From an uncultured Clostridia bacterium (lineage in GTDB: Bacteria > Bacillota > Clostridia > TANB77 > CAG-508): DNA of 5,169 bases. Below are positions 1 to 5,098 of the stretch, piece by piece. The first letter of the stretch is position 1. Each line of letters begins with the position of its first letter. Both the position numbers and the translations under genes were made by a program. Below the pieces are notes generated by a model. The model was not told the DNA's origin. It was given only the letters and a program-made list of their open reading frames with translations, and ran no database searches. The DNA lies in the NCBI GenBank assembly GCA_934154515.1, contig CAKPGD010000071.1, positions 1-5,169 of the forward strand. The letters run 5' to 3'.

Positions 1-317
1 GTACAATAGCTTCCGTCCTTATCAAGAAAATAAAAATCCGTGAATGCACCGATACGTCTGATATTTTCAATGTAAGTCCTTATTTTCTTATCGTCATCGG
101 TGTCTTCAAGATAAGGTATCCACATATCCATAGCATTCCAGTTTTCGCTTAACAGATTGCTCAGCGAGTTACCGACCTGAGAATATATTTCGTTAAGGTG
201 AGTGGCGCTTTCTTTGAAAATCAGCTTCGATGAAATGGCATTGTAAATATAAGCGGACAGCATAACTATCAATGTTGCCGTGACGATTACAAGCCAAGCA
301 AAATTCTTTCTTATCAA
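1..317 (-). CDS. Membrane-anchored sensor protein, N-terminal part (partial)
   Basis: This is an open frame of 105 codons running off the left edge, so only the N-terminus is visible. It begins IRKNFAWLVIVTATLIV after the start codon and has one clear membrane helix at about residues 6-27. After that comes an acidic, helical extracytoplasmic stretch containing WIPYLEDTDDD, then FTDFYFLDKDGSYC, which resembles the Cache-type sensor domains of clostridial hybrid histidine kinases and GGDEF/EAL proteins. The catalytic output domain lies outside the window, so kinase versus cyclase cannot be decided. The start is taken as TTG at 315-317. It is the only usual start codon between the in-frame upstream stop and the membrane helix, and GGGGAG lies 10 nt upstream. 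An ATG a few bases earlier is in another frame that closes soon. Transcription probably comes from the promoter at 378-407. The sensor role is inferred from the topology and from resemblance. Confidence 0.7.
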   Translation of the reverse strand, partial: MIRKNFAWLVIVTATLIVMLSAYIYNAISSKLIFKESATHLNEIYSQVGNSLSNLLSENWNAMDMWIPYLEDTDDDKKIRTYIENIRRIGAFTDFYFLDKDGSYC

Positions 318-377
318 AAAATAACATCTCCCCGAAATTTAAACCTCTGATACAAAATATTTACATTTATCCCTTAA

Positions 378-407
378 AGAATATCATGTTTTGTCTTTAA
401 ATGTCAA
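378..407 (-). promoter_or_regulatory. Sigma-A type extended -10 promoter of the sensor gene
   Basis: On the minus strand, a perfect -35 box TTGACA (402-407) is followed after 18 nt by TATTCT (378-383). The -10 is preceded by TG plus one base, which makes it an extended -10. The predicted transcript starts near 371, giving a leader of about 54 nt before the TTG start at 317. No operator is obvious. Confidence 0.7.
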
Positions 408-514
408 TAAATTCAAGCACGAAAACAGAAAATTAAGAAAAAATTCTGCGAATTGTGTCGAATTTGTTGAAATGAACGGTTTGACGTGGCAATCGGATGA
501 TGTAGTGAGGAAAC

Positions 515-546
515 TGTTGCGTAAAATTTAAATTATTGCGAAATAA
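515..546. repeat. dif-like recombination site, copy 1
   Basis: This is an imperfect dyad in intergenic DNA. The left arm ends CGTAAAA (520-526), the 6-nt centre is TTTAAA (527-532), and the right arm is TTATTGCGAAAT (533-544). The right arm matches copy 2 (2594-2605) at 11 of 12 positions, and the left 12-mer matches at 9 of 12. About 24 of 32 bases agree overall with no gap, although the two copies lie 2061 bp apart. The arm-centre-arm layout is that of tyrosine recombinase core sites. It does not match the usual Firmicutes dif well. Use by the recombinase at 2605-3678 is inferred. Confidence 0.5.
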
Positions 547-601
547 AAGATGAGTTCAGGTGTAATATGGCTGAAATGTTGATATGAACATACAAAGCAT
601 A

Positions 602-630
602 TTTACAAATTTTGACCAAAGTGCTATAAT
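602..630 (+). promoter_or_regulatory. Strong sigma-A promoter, distal, upstream of the glycosylase-like gene
   Basis: The -35 box TTTACA (602-607) is separated by 17 nt from a perfect -10 TATAAT (625-630), with TGC in front making an extended -10. Transcription would start near 637 on the plus strand. It would cover the short ORF at 655-738 and read into the gene at 837, giving a leader of about 200 nt. The proximal promoter at 758-786 also serves that gene. Confidence 0.65.
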
Positions 631-654
631 GGCTTTAAAAAGAATGAAATAAGT

Positions 655-738
655 ATGTGGGAAGGTAAATATGATGAAAAATTAAGCCAATTATATGAGG
701 ATGGTTTTTATTATGTACGAATATGCTCTATTTCATAA
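655..738 (+). CDS. Possible 27-residue leader peptide or gene remnant
   Basis: An ATG-initiated frame directly downstream of the distal promoter encodes MWEGKYDEKLSQLYEDGFYY followed by VRICSIS and a stop. The composition (Trp, Tyr, Asp/Glu and Lys mixed) looks like real protein rather than chance translation of AT-rich DNA. However, no Shine-Dalgarno lies upstream of the ATG. It may be the N-terminal remnant of a lost gene, a short leader peptide, or noise. I do not recognise a family. The proximal promoter at 758-786 begins soon after its stop. Confidence 0.2.
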   Translation: MWEGKYDEKLSQLYEDGFYYVRICSIS

Positions 739-757
739 TACTAAGAATTATTATAAC

Positions 758-786
758 TTGATTATTTTATAGAAAAACTGTATAAT
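758..786 (+). promoter_or_regulatory. Proximal sigma-A promoter of the glycosylase-like gene
   Basis: TTGATT (758-763) is placed 17 nt before a perfect TATAAT (781-786). The predicted start is near 793, leaving a leader of about 44 nt that ends in the AGGAGG at 822-827. Tandem promoters suggest that the gene has its own dedicated transcription and does not depend on neighbours. Confidence 0.65.
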
Positions 787-821
787 GTAATTGCACCATT
801 ACAATTATTTCTGTTATGATT

Positions 822-827
822 AGGAGG
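822..827 (+). promoter_or_regulatory. Shine-Dalgarno deciding the start at 837
   Basis: A perfect AGGAGG lies 9 nt before ATG 837. It falls inside the longer reading frame that begins at ATG 816, so the longer start is very unlikely. Confidence 0.85.
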
Positions 828-836
828 ACCATTTCA

Positions 837-1664
837 ATGAAACGCGATTATGAAAGCAGGCTTGAAGCCCTCTACACAGAATACTATGGCAACGGCGGCT
901 GCCAATTCTTTAGGGAATGTGAAAAAAGCATTTCTAAAAGCTGGATGTTCAGATTTGATAAAGCAAAGGTGGGCGCAAAGTATGGTGAAAAAACTGAAAT
1001 CCCGAAAATAGTTTTTGTGGGTTTAGAGGGACTTAACGGACATCAGGGAATTGAAAGGACGGAAACCGACAAGTGTTACAATCCCCATTACAAAGGCGTA
1101 AGATATGTTTTGGCGTATTTATTAAGTTCATATATTGGCAAGGAACGACCGGACAGCGTGTTAAAAAATTGTCTTAAGGACTATGTTGAAACTATGAATT
1201 ATTTTGCGTTGCTTAACTGCTACAAGTGCGCTTTTGGAGATAATCCCAAAGGTCGTCCGCACTCTGAGTCAATGAAAGAGCATTGCCAAGAGATTTTGTT
1301 CAGTGAAATAGAAGTATTGGAGCCGGATATAGTGGTTTTTCAAGTCAAGAGCAAAAGACCGACTAACTTCGAGAAAAATCTCGCTAACAAATTTGGCAAA
1401 GAGGAATTGATATGTGGAAACGAGGGTACAGGAGCTTTTTGGTATTCGCTTCGGTCCGGTAAGCGGTTTATCTGGATTTGGACTTATCACGGCGATGGAA
1501 ATAAATATCCACGAAATCAACAAAATCAACGAAATCGAGGTTGGGCTAGTAATGATAAAAGCGGTAAAGATTATCGTGAAAAAGACCTTGACCCTGTTTT
1601 AGATAGGGTTCTTGATGCTATGCGACAACTAAACTTAAACGAGACCGCAGCTGGGAACGAATGA
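837..1664 (+). CDS. Uracil-DNA glycosylase superfamily-like protein
   Basis: This is a 275-residue soluble protein without a signal peptide or membrane helix. The order of its parts resembles UDG-superfamily enzymes. A hydrophobic strand and loop KIVFVGLEG (57-65) occupies the place of motif 1, followed by YNPHYKGVRY (81-90). The strand YFALLNCYKC (122-131) comes next, then a helix leading into EIEVLEPDIVVFQ (157-169), which is like the 'LKPKVIVALG' strand of the superfamily. A late YHGDGNKYPR (217-226) sits where the conserved His loop would be. Classical catalytic residues are not clearly conserved, so the substrate and activity are unknown. Cys residues 22, 28, 131 and 150 could be metal ligands, but they lack the family 4 iron-sulfur spacing. 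The start at 837 is chosen because AGGAGG (822-827) lies 9 nt upstream; the in-frame ATG at 816 precedes that ribosome site. No terminator follows. A role in base excision, or against foreign DNA, is inference. Confidence 0.55.
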   Translation: MKRDYESRLEALYTEYYGNGGCQFFRECEKSISKSWMFRFDKAKVGAKYGEKTEIPKIVFVGLEGLNGHQGIERTETDKCYNPHYKGVRYVLAYLLSSYIGKERPDSVLKNCLKDYVETMNYFALLNCYKCAFGDNPKGRPHSESMKEHCQEILFSEIEVLEPDIVVFQVKSKRPTNFEKNLANKFGKEELICGNEGTGAFWYSLRSGKRFIWIWTYHGDGNKYPRNQQNQRNRGWASNDKSGKDYREKDLDPVLDRVLDAMRQLNLNETAAGNE

Positions 1665-1675
1665 ACAAGGCATTG

Positions 1676-1892
1676 CTTCTGAATTATCCGGATTTAAGGT
1701 AACATTGTCCGGAATTGTAATACTTGTAAGGCTACTGTATGAAGCAAATACACCATCTCCTATACCGAAAACACTGTCCGGTATTGTTATGCTTGTAATA
1801 TTATCACAACCTCTAAATACATAATTCTCAATATCTGTAACTTCATCTGGAATTGTAATACTTGTAAGGCTTGTACAACCTTGCGCAAAATC
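1676..1892 (-). pseudogene. BspA-like leucine-rich repeat gene fragment, broken at both ends
   Basis: On the minus strand the frame reads CTSLTSITIPDEV, then CDNITSITIPDSV, then YSSLTSITIPDNV. These are three units of the LRR_5/TpLRR type found in BspA-like surface proteins, spaced 23 residues apart. Homology begins near 1892 and fades near 1676 within NPDNSEAM. The frame then runs into the 3' end of the glycosylase-like gene and stops at 1635. Upstream it continues without LRR character into the antisense of the phosphatase start. There is no start codon with a ribosome site, no signal peptide and no cell-wall anchor, whereas intact family members are usually several hundred residues long. 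I read it as a decayed or recombined fragment of a surface-protein gene and not as an expressed gene. Confidence is high for the repeat type and moderate for pseudogene status. Confidence 0.7.
1708..1871. repeat. 69-nt periodic repeat coding for LRR units
   Basis: Three copies of a 26-nt segment, TCCGGAATTGTAATACTTG or a close variant followed by TAAGGCT or TAATATT, begin at 1708, 1777 and 1846. They are exactly 69 nt apart. Copies 1 and 3 differ at only one position. The period equals one 23-residue leucine-rich unit on the minus strand. Such near-identical units are good substrates for homologous recombination or slippage, which may explain the truncation. Confidence 0.75.
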
Positions 1893-1894
1893 CT

Positions 1895-1924
1895 TAGTAG
1901 TAAACCTGCAGATTTTTACTACTA
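1895..1924. other. Perfect 10-bp inverted repeat (hairpin) at the edge of the LRR fragment
   Basis: TAGTAGTAAA (1895-1904) pairs with TTTACTACTA (1915-1924) around a 10-nt loop. No T-run follows on either strand, so it is not a typical intrinsic terminator. It lies just at the position where LRR homology ends and upstream of the phosphatase gene. It could be a scar, a regulator site or chance in AT-rich DNA. Confidence 0.45.
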
Positions 1925-2047
1925 TCTGACTACTACACACATCCGCAATTTGCCCCGATTTGCCGTGTTTCTGTGAAATCAACCGCAAATCCGTAAAATC
2001 TGTCGGTACGCAAAATGCGGCAAAATAACGCAATACAAAGCCTTCTG

Positions 2048-2053
2048 AAAGGA
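2048..2053 (+). promoter_or_regulatory. Shine-Dalgarno deciding the phosphatase start
   Basis: AAAGGA lies 9 nt before ATG 2063. The longer frame from ATG 2015 would add 16 residues in front of the MYKILFVC strand that normally opens the family, and no ribosome site precedes it. Confidence 0.75.
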
Positions 2054-2062
2054 ATTTACCCG

Positions 2063-2518
2063 ATGTACAAAATACTCTTCGTCTGCCACGGCAACATCTG
2101 CCGTTCACCTATGGCGGAATTTGTAATGAAGGATATAGTCGCAAAGGCAGGGAAGTCCGATGAATTCGTCATCGCTTCGTGTGCGACAAGTACCGAAGAA
2201 ATCGGTAATCCTGTGCATTACGGCACTAAAAGAAAGCTGGCGGAGGTCGGAATATCCTGTGATAAAAAGAGGGCAGTGCAGCTTACAAAGTCGGATTATG
2301 ACAGGTATGATTACATAATCGCTATGGACGAGATGAATATACGAAATATAATGCGTATTATAAAGAGCGACCCTGCGGGTAAGGTAAGTCTGCTGTTGTC
2401 ACACGCAGGGATAGGAGGAAGCATTGCGGATCCGTGGTACACGGGGAACTTTGACGATACCTACAGAGATGTTCTGCTTGGATGCAAGGGATTATTCAGA
2501 GAAGTAACAGGTGAATAA
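2063..2518 (+). CDS. Low-molecular-weight protein tyrosine phosphatase
   Basis: This is a 151-residue cytoplasmic phosphatase that removes phosphate from protein tyrosine, and in some bacteria from arginine. The N-terminal strand MYKILFV leads directly into the P-loop CHGNICRS, giving the C(X)5R signature with nucleophile Cys8 and phosphate-binding Arg14. The general acid is Asp123 in ADPWYTGNFDDTY. Length, motif order and the DPW signature are all typical, so the protein looks complete and active. Relatives act in exopolysaccharide regulation opposite a BY-kinase (Wzb/Etp type) or in stress control (YwlE type). No kinase or polysaccharide gene is visible here, so the partner is unknown. No clear promoter is seen in the roughly 170 nt upstream. 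A strong hairpin terminator follows 6 nt after the stop codon. Its codon use looks more GC-rich than that of the glycosylase-like gene. Confidence 0.93.
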   Translation: MYKILFVCHGNICRSPMAEFVMKDIVAKAGKSDEFVIASCATSTEEIGNPVHYGTKRKLAEVGISCDKKRAVQLTKSDYDRYDYIIAMDEMNIRNIMRIIKSDPAGKVSLLLSHAGIGGSIADPWYTGNFDDTYRDVLLGCKGLFREVTGE

Positions 2519-2523
2519 AATAT

Positions 2524-2566
2524 GCCGCCGCAGTTTGACTGAAAAAAACTGCGGCGGTCGTTTTAT
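2524..2566. terminator. Intrinsic terminator, probably bidirectional
   Basis: CCGCCGCAGTTT (2525-2536) pairs perfectly with AAACTGCGGCGG (2546-2557) around a 9-nt loop. On the plus strand it is followed after TCG by TTTTATTAT, ending phosphatase transcription. On the minus strand the hairpin is followed by CATATTTTATT, so it can also end recombinase transcription arriving from the right. Confidence 0.9.
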
Positions 2567-2574
2567 TATAGTGC

Positions 2575-2607
2575 TAATTTCGTAAAATTAGAGTTATAGC
2601 GAAATTA
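2575..2607. repeat. dif-like recombination site, copy 2 (touches the recombinase stop codon)
   Basis: The outer TAATTTCG (2575-2582) is exactly inverted as CGAAATTA (2600-2607). The left arm ends CGTAAAA (2581-2587), the centre is TTAGAG (2588-2593) and the right arm is TTATAGCGAAAT (2594-2605). CTAATTTCGTAAAAT (2574-2588) recurs identically at 3707-3721 on the other side of the recombinase. The last 3 bases of the dyad are the recombinase stop codon. It resembles copy 1 along its whole length. Confidence 0.6.
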
Positions 2608-3678
2608 CTTATTATTTTTATCCTCATTCTGCTTCAAATCGGGTTCGGGCAGATCGTTTTTTATATCCATTACCGGATTTGAATTTATAGCGTCACGGAG
2701 TTGAGTATTTACCACATGGGTATAAATCTGGGTGGTGTTGAGGTTTTCGTGTCCGAGTACCTCTTTAAGCACACGGACATCAACGCCGTTCTGATACATA
2801 AGCGTAGCCGCCGTATGACGCAGTTTATGCACGGAAATTCCTTTACCGGCAAGTCCGCAGGCTTTAAGGCGGTCGTCGATTATCTGTTCGACACGTCGGT
2901 TTGTGATGCGGTTTCCACGTTTGCTTATAAACAGAGCTTTTTCCTTAGGGTCTGCAACGGATTTTCTTGCTTCGGTGTACTTGGTAACAGCGTCAACGCA
3001 TTGCTCGTTGAGATAGACGATACGTTCCTTGTTGCCTTTGCCCAGAACCTTAACGGAAAGATATTTTACACAGGGCTGTGACGGGTCTATGTTTTCGACA
3101 AAATCATTCACGTTTATTCCGACAAGTTCGCTCAGACGCATACCGCAGTTGAGGAACATTATAATCATCGCATAGTCACGGTAATCCATCCAGCTTGAAA
3201 ACTCCTTGAAGCCCTCGTGCAGAAGCTGACCGCATTCCTGCAACGTGAGGTGCTTAGGCAGTGCGTTTTTAGGCGAAGGAAGCTCCAGATTCAGCATCGG
3301 GCTTGCCGCAAACCACGCCTTGTTATTTGTGAGGAATTTATAGAACTGCCGCAGAGATACAGCCTTGCGTGAACGAGCCTTTGCCTGATTGGAACGTTCA
3401 CTTACCGTAAAGCTGAGAAACTCCATAGCGTCCGTGAGGGTCACAGCCTTTATGTATTTATCGTCAAGGTCTGAGATTTTTATCTCGGAGAAATCCTCAT
3501 TTGCATCAACCAGCTTGTTCTTGACCTTGAGAAAACGCATAAACATACGCAGATCCGTATAATAGTTCAACGCAGTAAGCTGTGAACGGTTTTTGATTGT
3601 CGTAAGATAATTCAGGTATTCGGTAAGGCAAGCCGGTGCGTCCGATGTAGCTTGTCTGAAATCTATATTATATGCCAT
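2605..3678 (-). CDS. Xer-like tyrosine recombinase/integrase
   Basis: This is a 357-residue site-specific recombinase that cuts and rejoins DNA through a 3'-phosphotyrosine. An N-terminal SAM-like core-binding domain (about 15-135) wraps the site. The catalytic domain (about 140-330) carries a full set: Arg181 in CGMRLSELVG, Lys214 (or 217) in LGKGNKERIVYL, His284 and Arg287 in HKLRHTAATLMY, His310 in LGHENLNTT and Tyr319 in QIYTHV. A hydrophilic tail of about 25 residues rich in Asn, Asp and Lys follows and is longer than in XerC/XerD. The start ATG 3676-3678 has AAAGG 8 nt upstream. The gene is bracketed by two identical 15-bp direct repeats belonging to dif-like dyads, has its own promoter at 3762-3790, and is followed by the terminator at 2524-2566. 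Similar stand-alone Xer-type proteins are, from memory, widespread on clostridial chromosomes. It could therefore be a housekeeping Xer or the integrase of the adjacent replicon. Confidence 0.92.
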   Translation of the reverse strand: MAYNIDFRQATSDAPACLTEYLNYLTTIKNRSQLTALNYYTDLRMFMRFLKVKNKLVDANEDFSEIKISDLDDKYIKAVTLTDAMEFLSFTVSERSNQAKARSRKAVSLRQFYKFLTNNKAWFAASPMLNLELPSPKNALPKHLTLQECGQLLHEGFKEFSSWMDYRDYAMIIMFLNCGMRLSELVGINVNDFVENIDPSQPCVKYLSVKVLGKGNKERIVYLNEQCVDAVTKYTEARKSVADPKEKALFISKRGNRITNRRVEQIIDDRLKACGLAGKGISVHKLRHTAATLMYQNGVDVRVLKEVLGHENLNTTQIYTHVVNTQLRDAINSNPVMDIKNDLPEPDLKQNEDKNNK

Positions 3679-3706
3679 TTTGTGCGCCTTTCGTTTTTTA
3701 CCGCTT

Positions 3707-3738
3707 CTAATTTCGTAAAATATTAATTTTATGAAATT
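3707..3738. repeat. dif-like recombination site, copy 3, nearly perfect palindrome
   Basis: AATTTCGTAAAAT (3709-3721) and ATTTTATGAAATT (3726-3738) are inverted around four bases with a single mismatch. Aligned to the other copies, the left arm ends CGTAAAA (3714-3720), the centre is TATTAA (3721-3726) and the right arm starts at 3727, one base shorter than in copies 1 and 2. It lies between the stop codon of the Cys-rich gene and the start of the recombinase. That places it in the recombinase leader, downstream of the promoter at 3762-3790. It could be a recombination site, an operator for autoregulation, or both. Confidence 0.6.
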
Positions 3739-3743
3739 CGGTG

Positions 3744-4160
3744 TTAATTTTTACTATCTCTATTATACAATTCTTCTATCAGCTTTTCAAGTTTTTCTAT
3801 CTTCTCCGAAAGAATTTCAAGGTCTGATTTTTTCTTGCGAACTCTAACAAGCGTGTACAACATTCTCTTTCTGCGAAAATTAACGTAGTAATCACAATCA
3901 AATATCGGCTTTTTCTTTTTCCATAGAAAATAACACTTGTCGCACCGATGAGGTATCATATCCTTAGAACGTATTTTTTTTTGTTTAATACACATATCGT
4001 TCAAATTAACACGATAGCCGACACAGTGCGGACACAGCTTGTTAAAGCAATAGTAACATATACAATGCAAGCACTCTTTAGGCGGTATCATAAAATACTT
4101 AGGGTCATACTCGTTCTGAGGGTGCTTATAATAGCTTTGATAATAATCGTTTAAATCCAT
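3744..4160 (-). CDS. Cys-rich putative zinc-binding protein with C-terminal coiled coil
   Basis: This is a 138-residue basic protein whose family I do not recognise. It holds four Cys-X2-Cys knuckles: C30/C33, C35/C38 and C43/C46 clustered in the first third, and C73/C76 after a spacer. C57, C89 and several His residues are further possible ligands. Such spacing suggests one or two structural zinc sites. Residues 80-112 are very rich in Lys and Arg. Residues 113-133 (LEILSEKIEKLEKLIEEL) form a clear amphipathic coiled coil with Leu/Ile at heptad positions, suggesting a dimer. The start codon overlaps the last 10 nt of the replication initiator gene, with GGTGA 6 nt upstream inside that gene, so the two are probably translationally coupled. 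The context suggests a DNA-binding accessory or copy-control protein of the replicon; this is inference. Confidence 0.7.
   Translation of the reverse strand: MDLNDYYQSYYKHPQNEYDPKYFMIPPKECLHCICYYCFNKLCPHCVGYRVNLNDMCIKQKKIRSKDMIPHRCDKCYFLWKKKKPIFDCDYYVNFRRKRMLYTLVRVRKKKSDLEILSEKIEKLEKLIEELYNRDSKN
3762..3790 (-). promoter_or_regulatory. Sigma-A promoter of the recombinase, inside the Cys-rich gene
   Basis: On the minus strand TTGAAA (3785-3790) is separated by 17 nt from a perfect TATAAT (3762-3767). Transcription would begin near 3755, giving a leader of about 77 nt that contains the whole dyad at 3707-3738. The recombinase can thus be expressed independently of the upstream replication genes. 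Confidence 0.65.
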
Positions 4161-5098
4161 TCTATTTCACCGTAATCAATATCAGGCTCTTTATCCCATT
4201 CATTTTTTCTATCTTCGGGGTTAAGACACTGCCTTTCATATTTAAATCCAAGATTAAACAAAGGACTATATTCTTTTTTATTCACCGCATTATAATCAGT
4301 ATTAATATAACGCACTTCTGTGTCACGAATGATATTTTTACTTGACCAGTAATATTTACCAAAGATTTTATCATTATCTTTCGTAATATACTTAGTAATG
4401 TAATAGCCCACTCTAGCACGCTCTCCGTCAAGAAGTATTGCAGTAGAAAATCCATACTTCCAATCAGATATATTATAAACAGTCTTCAAACCATCGGTAA
4501 ATACTCCGAAACGTTGTAAATCTTCAACTTTCCAATCCTTACCGTGATAAATTTTTCTTCCCGAATCTATAAGGTTAAAACAATCATTAATCAATGCGTG
4601 AGCGTGAATACCTCCCGATTCGTGATGATATTCTGGTATCAAAATGTATTGAAGTCCTTTTCGCTGTACTTGATGTGATAACCAATTACGCAATACTTTC
4701 ATAACAGCTTTTGGAGACCGTCTATCAATCTCATCACTTTCACGGAGAGTAAGAGTAACAAAGTATTTAAACGGGTTTTGATAGATAATATCATATACTT
4801 TATCTTTTGCCCTCTTAAAGCTGTCGGTACGATTCTCATTTCTTTCTTTTCTCCTCTGCTCTTCTCTATCGTCAATTGCCTGTTTAAGCTGTTGATTAGC
4901 TATACAAAAATCATCTTCAACATTATCTCTATCGGGTTTTAAATATCCATCGTTATAGCCCAGCTTATCAGCAATATTATCTTCTTTGTTGTCAGTTTCC
5001 TTATCTGCTCTTTTGCCGTACACCCATTGAGAACAGTATGTAATATTTGTACTACCGTCCTTATATATCTTGATTTTTGTGTTATACTCACAAGACAT
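4151..5098 (-). CDS. HUH-family rolling-circle replication initiator (ORF2/G2P-like Rep)
   Basis: This 315-residue protein has the three motifs of HUH endonucleases that nick one strand at a replication origin and stay bound through tyrosine. Motif 1 is the strand FVTLTL (113-118). Motif 2 is GGIHAHALI (163-170), whose His165 and His167 form the metal site, with EYHHE (156-160) just before it. Motif 3 is GYYITKYITKD (231-241), offering Tyr232 or Tyr233 as nucleophile near Lys236. The order resembles Reps of filamentous phage (ORF2/G2P) and microvirus type and of small Firmicutes plasmids. The charged region 60-105 and C-terminal region 245-315 have no assigned domain. The start at 5098 is preceded by GGAGT with a 7-nt gap; the longer frame from 5146 has that ribosome site inside it. 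No helicase, coat or Zot-like gene is visible, so plasmid-like element versus inovirus cannot be decided from this window. Confidence 0.85.
   Translation of the reverse strand: MSCEYNTKIKIYKDGSTNITYCSQWVYGKRADKETDNKEDNIADKLGYNDGYLKPDRDNVEDDFCIANQQLKQAIDDREEQRRKERNENRTDSFKRAKDKVYDIIYQNPFKYFVTLTLRESDEIDRRSPKAVMKVLRNWLSHQVQRKGLQYILIPEYHHESGGIHAHALINDCFNLIDSGRKIYHGKDWKVEDLQRFGVFTDGLKTVYNISDWKYGFSTAILLDGERARVGYYITKYITKDNDKIFGKYYWSSKNIIRDTEVRYINTDYNAVNKKEYSPLFNLGFKYERQCLNPEDRKNEWDKEPDIDYGEIEWI

Noticed and set aside
515..546. Copy 1 as the canonical chromosomal dif of Firmicutes
   Set aside because: The arms differ from the Bacillus-type dif arms I recall; only the geometry and TTAT at the start of the right arm agree.
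612..630. TTGACC at 612-617 as the -35 box for the TATAAT at 625-630
   Set aside because: The spacing is only 7 nt; TTTACA at 602-607 with 17 nt is the proper partner.
816..836. Longer start of the glycosylase-like gene at ATG 816
   Set aside because: The perfect AGGAGG at 822-827 would be inside the gene, while it is ideally placed for ATG 837.
1269..1529. Open frame antisense to the glycosylase-like gene, and another overlapping plus-strand frame at 1414-1602
   Set aside because: Both lie within a better-supported gene, lack a ribosome site and have no recognisable protein pattern.
2015..2062. Longer start of the phosphatase at ATG 2015
   Set aside because: There is no ribosome site before it, and the added residues precede the strand that normally begins the family.
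1893..2108. N-terminal extension of the LRR frame on the minus strand
   Set aside because: The residues have no LRR character and lie antisense to the start of the phosphatase gene; no ribosome site supports ATG 2106-2108.
2701..3081. Plus-strand open frame inside the recombinase gene
   Set aside because: It is antisense to the conserved catalytic domain, so it is a shadow of that gene.
3948..4154. Plus-strand hydrophobic open frame that could pass for a small membrane protein
   Set aside because: It is antisense to the Cys-rich gene and its hydrophobicity follows from the A/T-rich complementary strand; no ribosome site.
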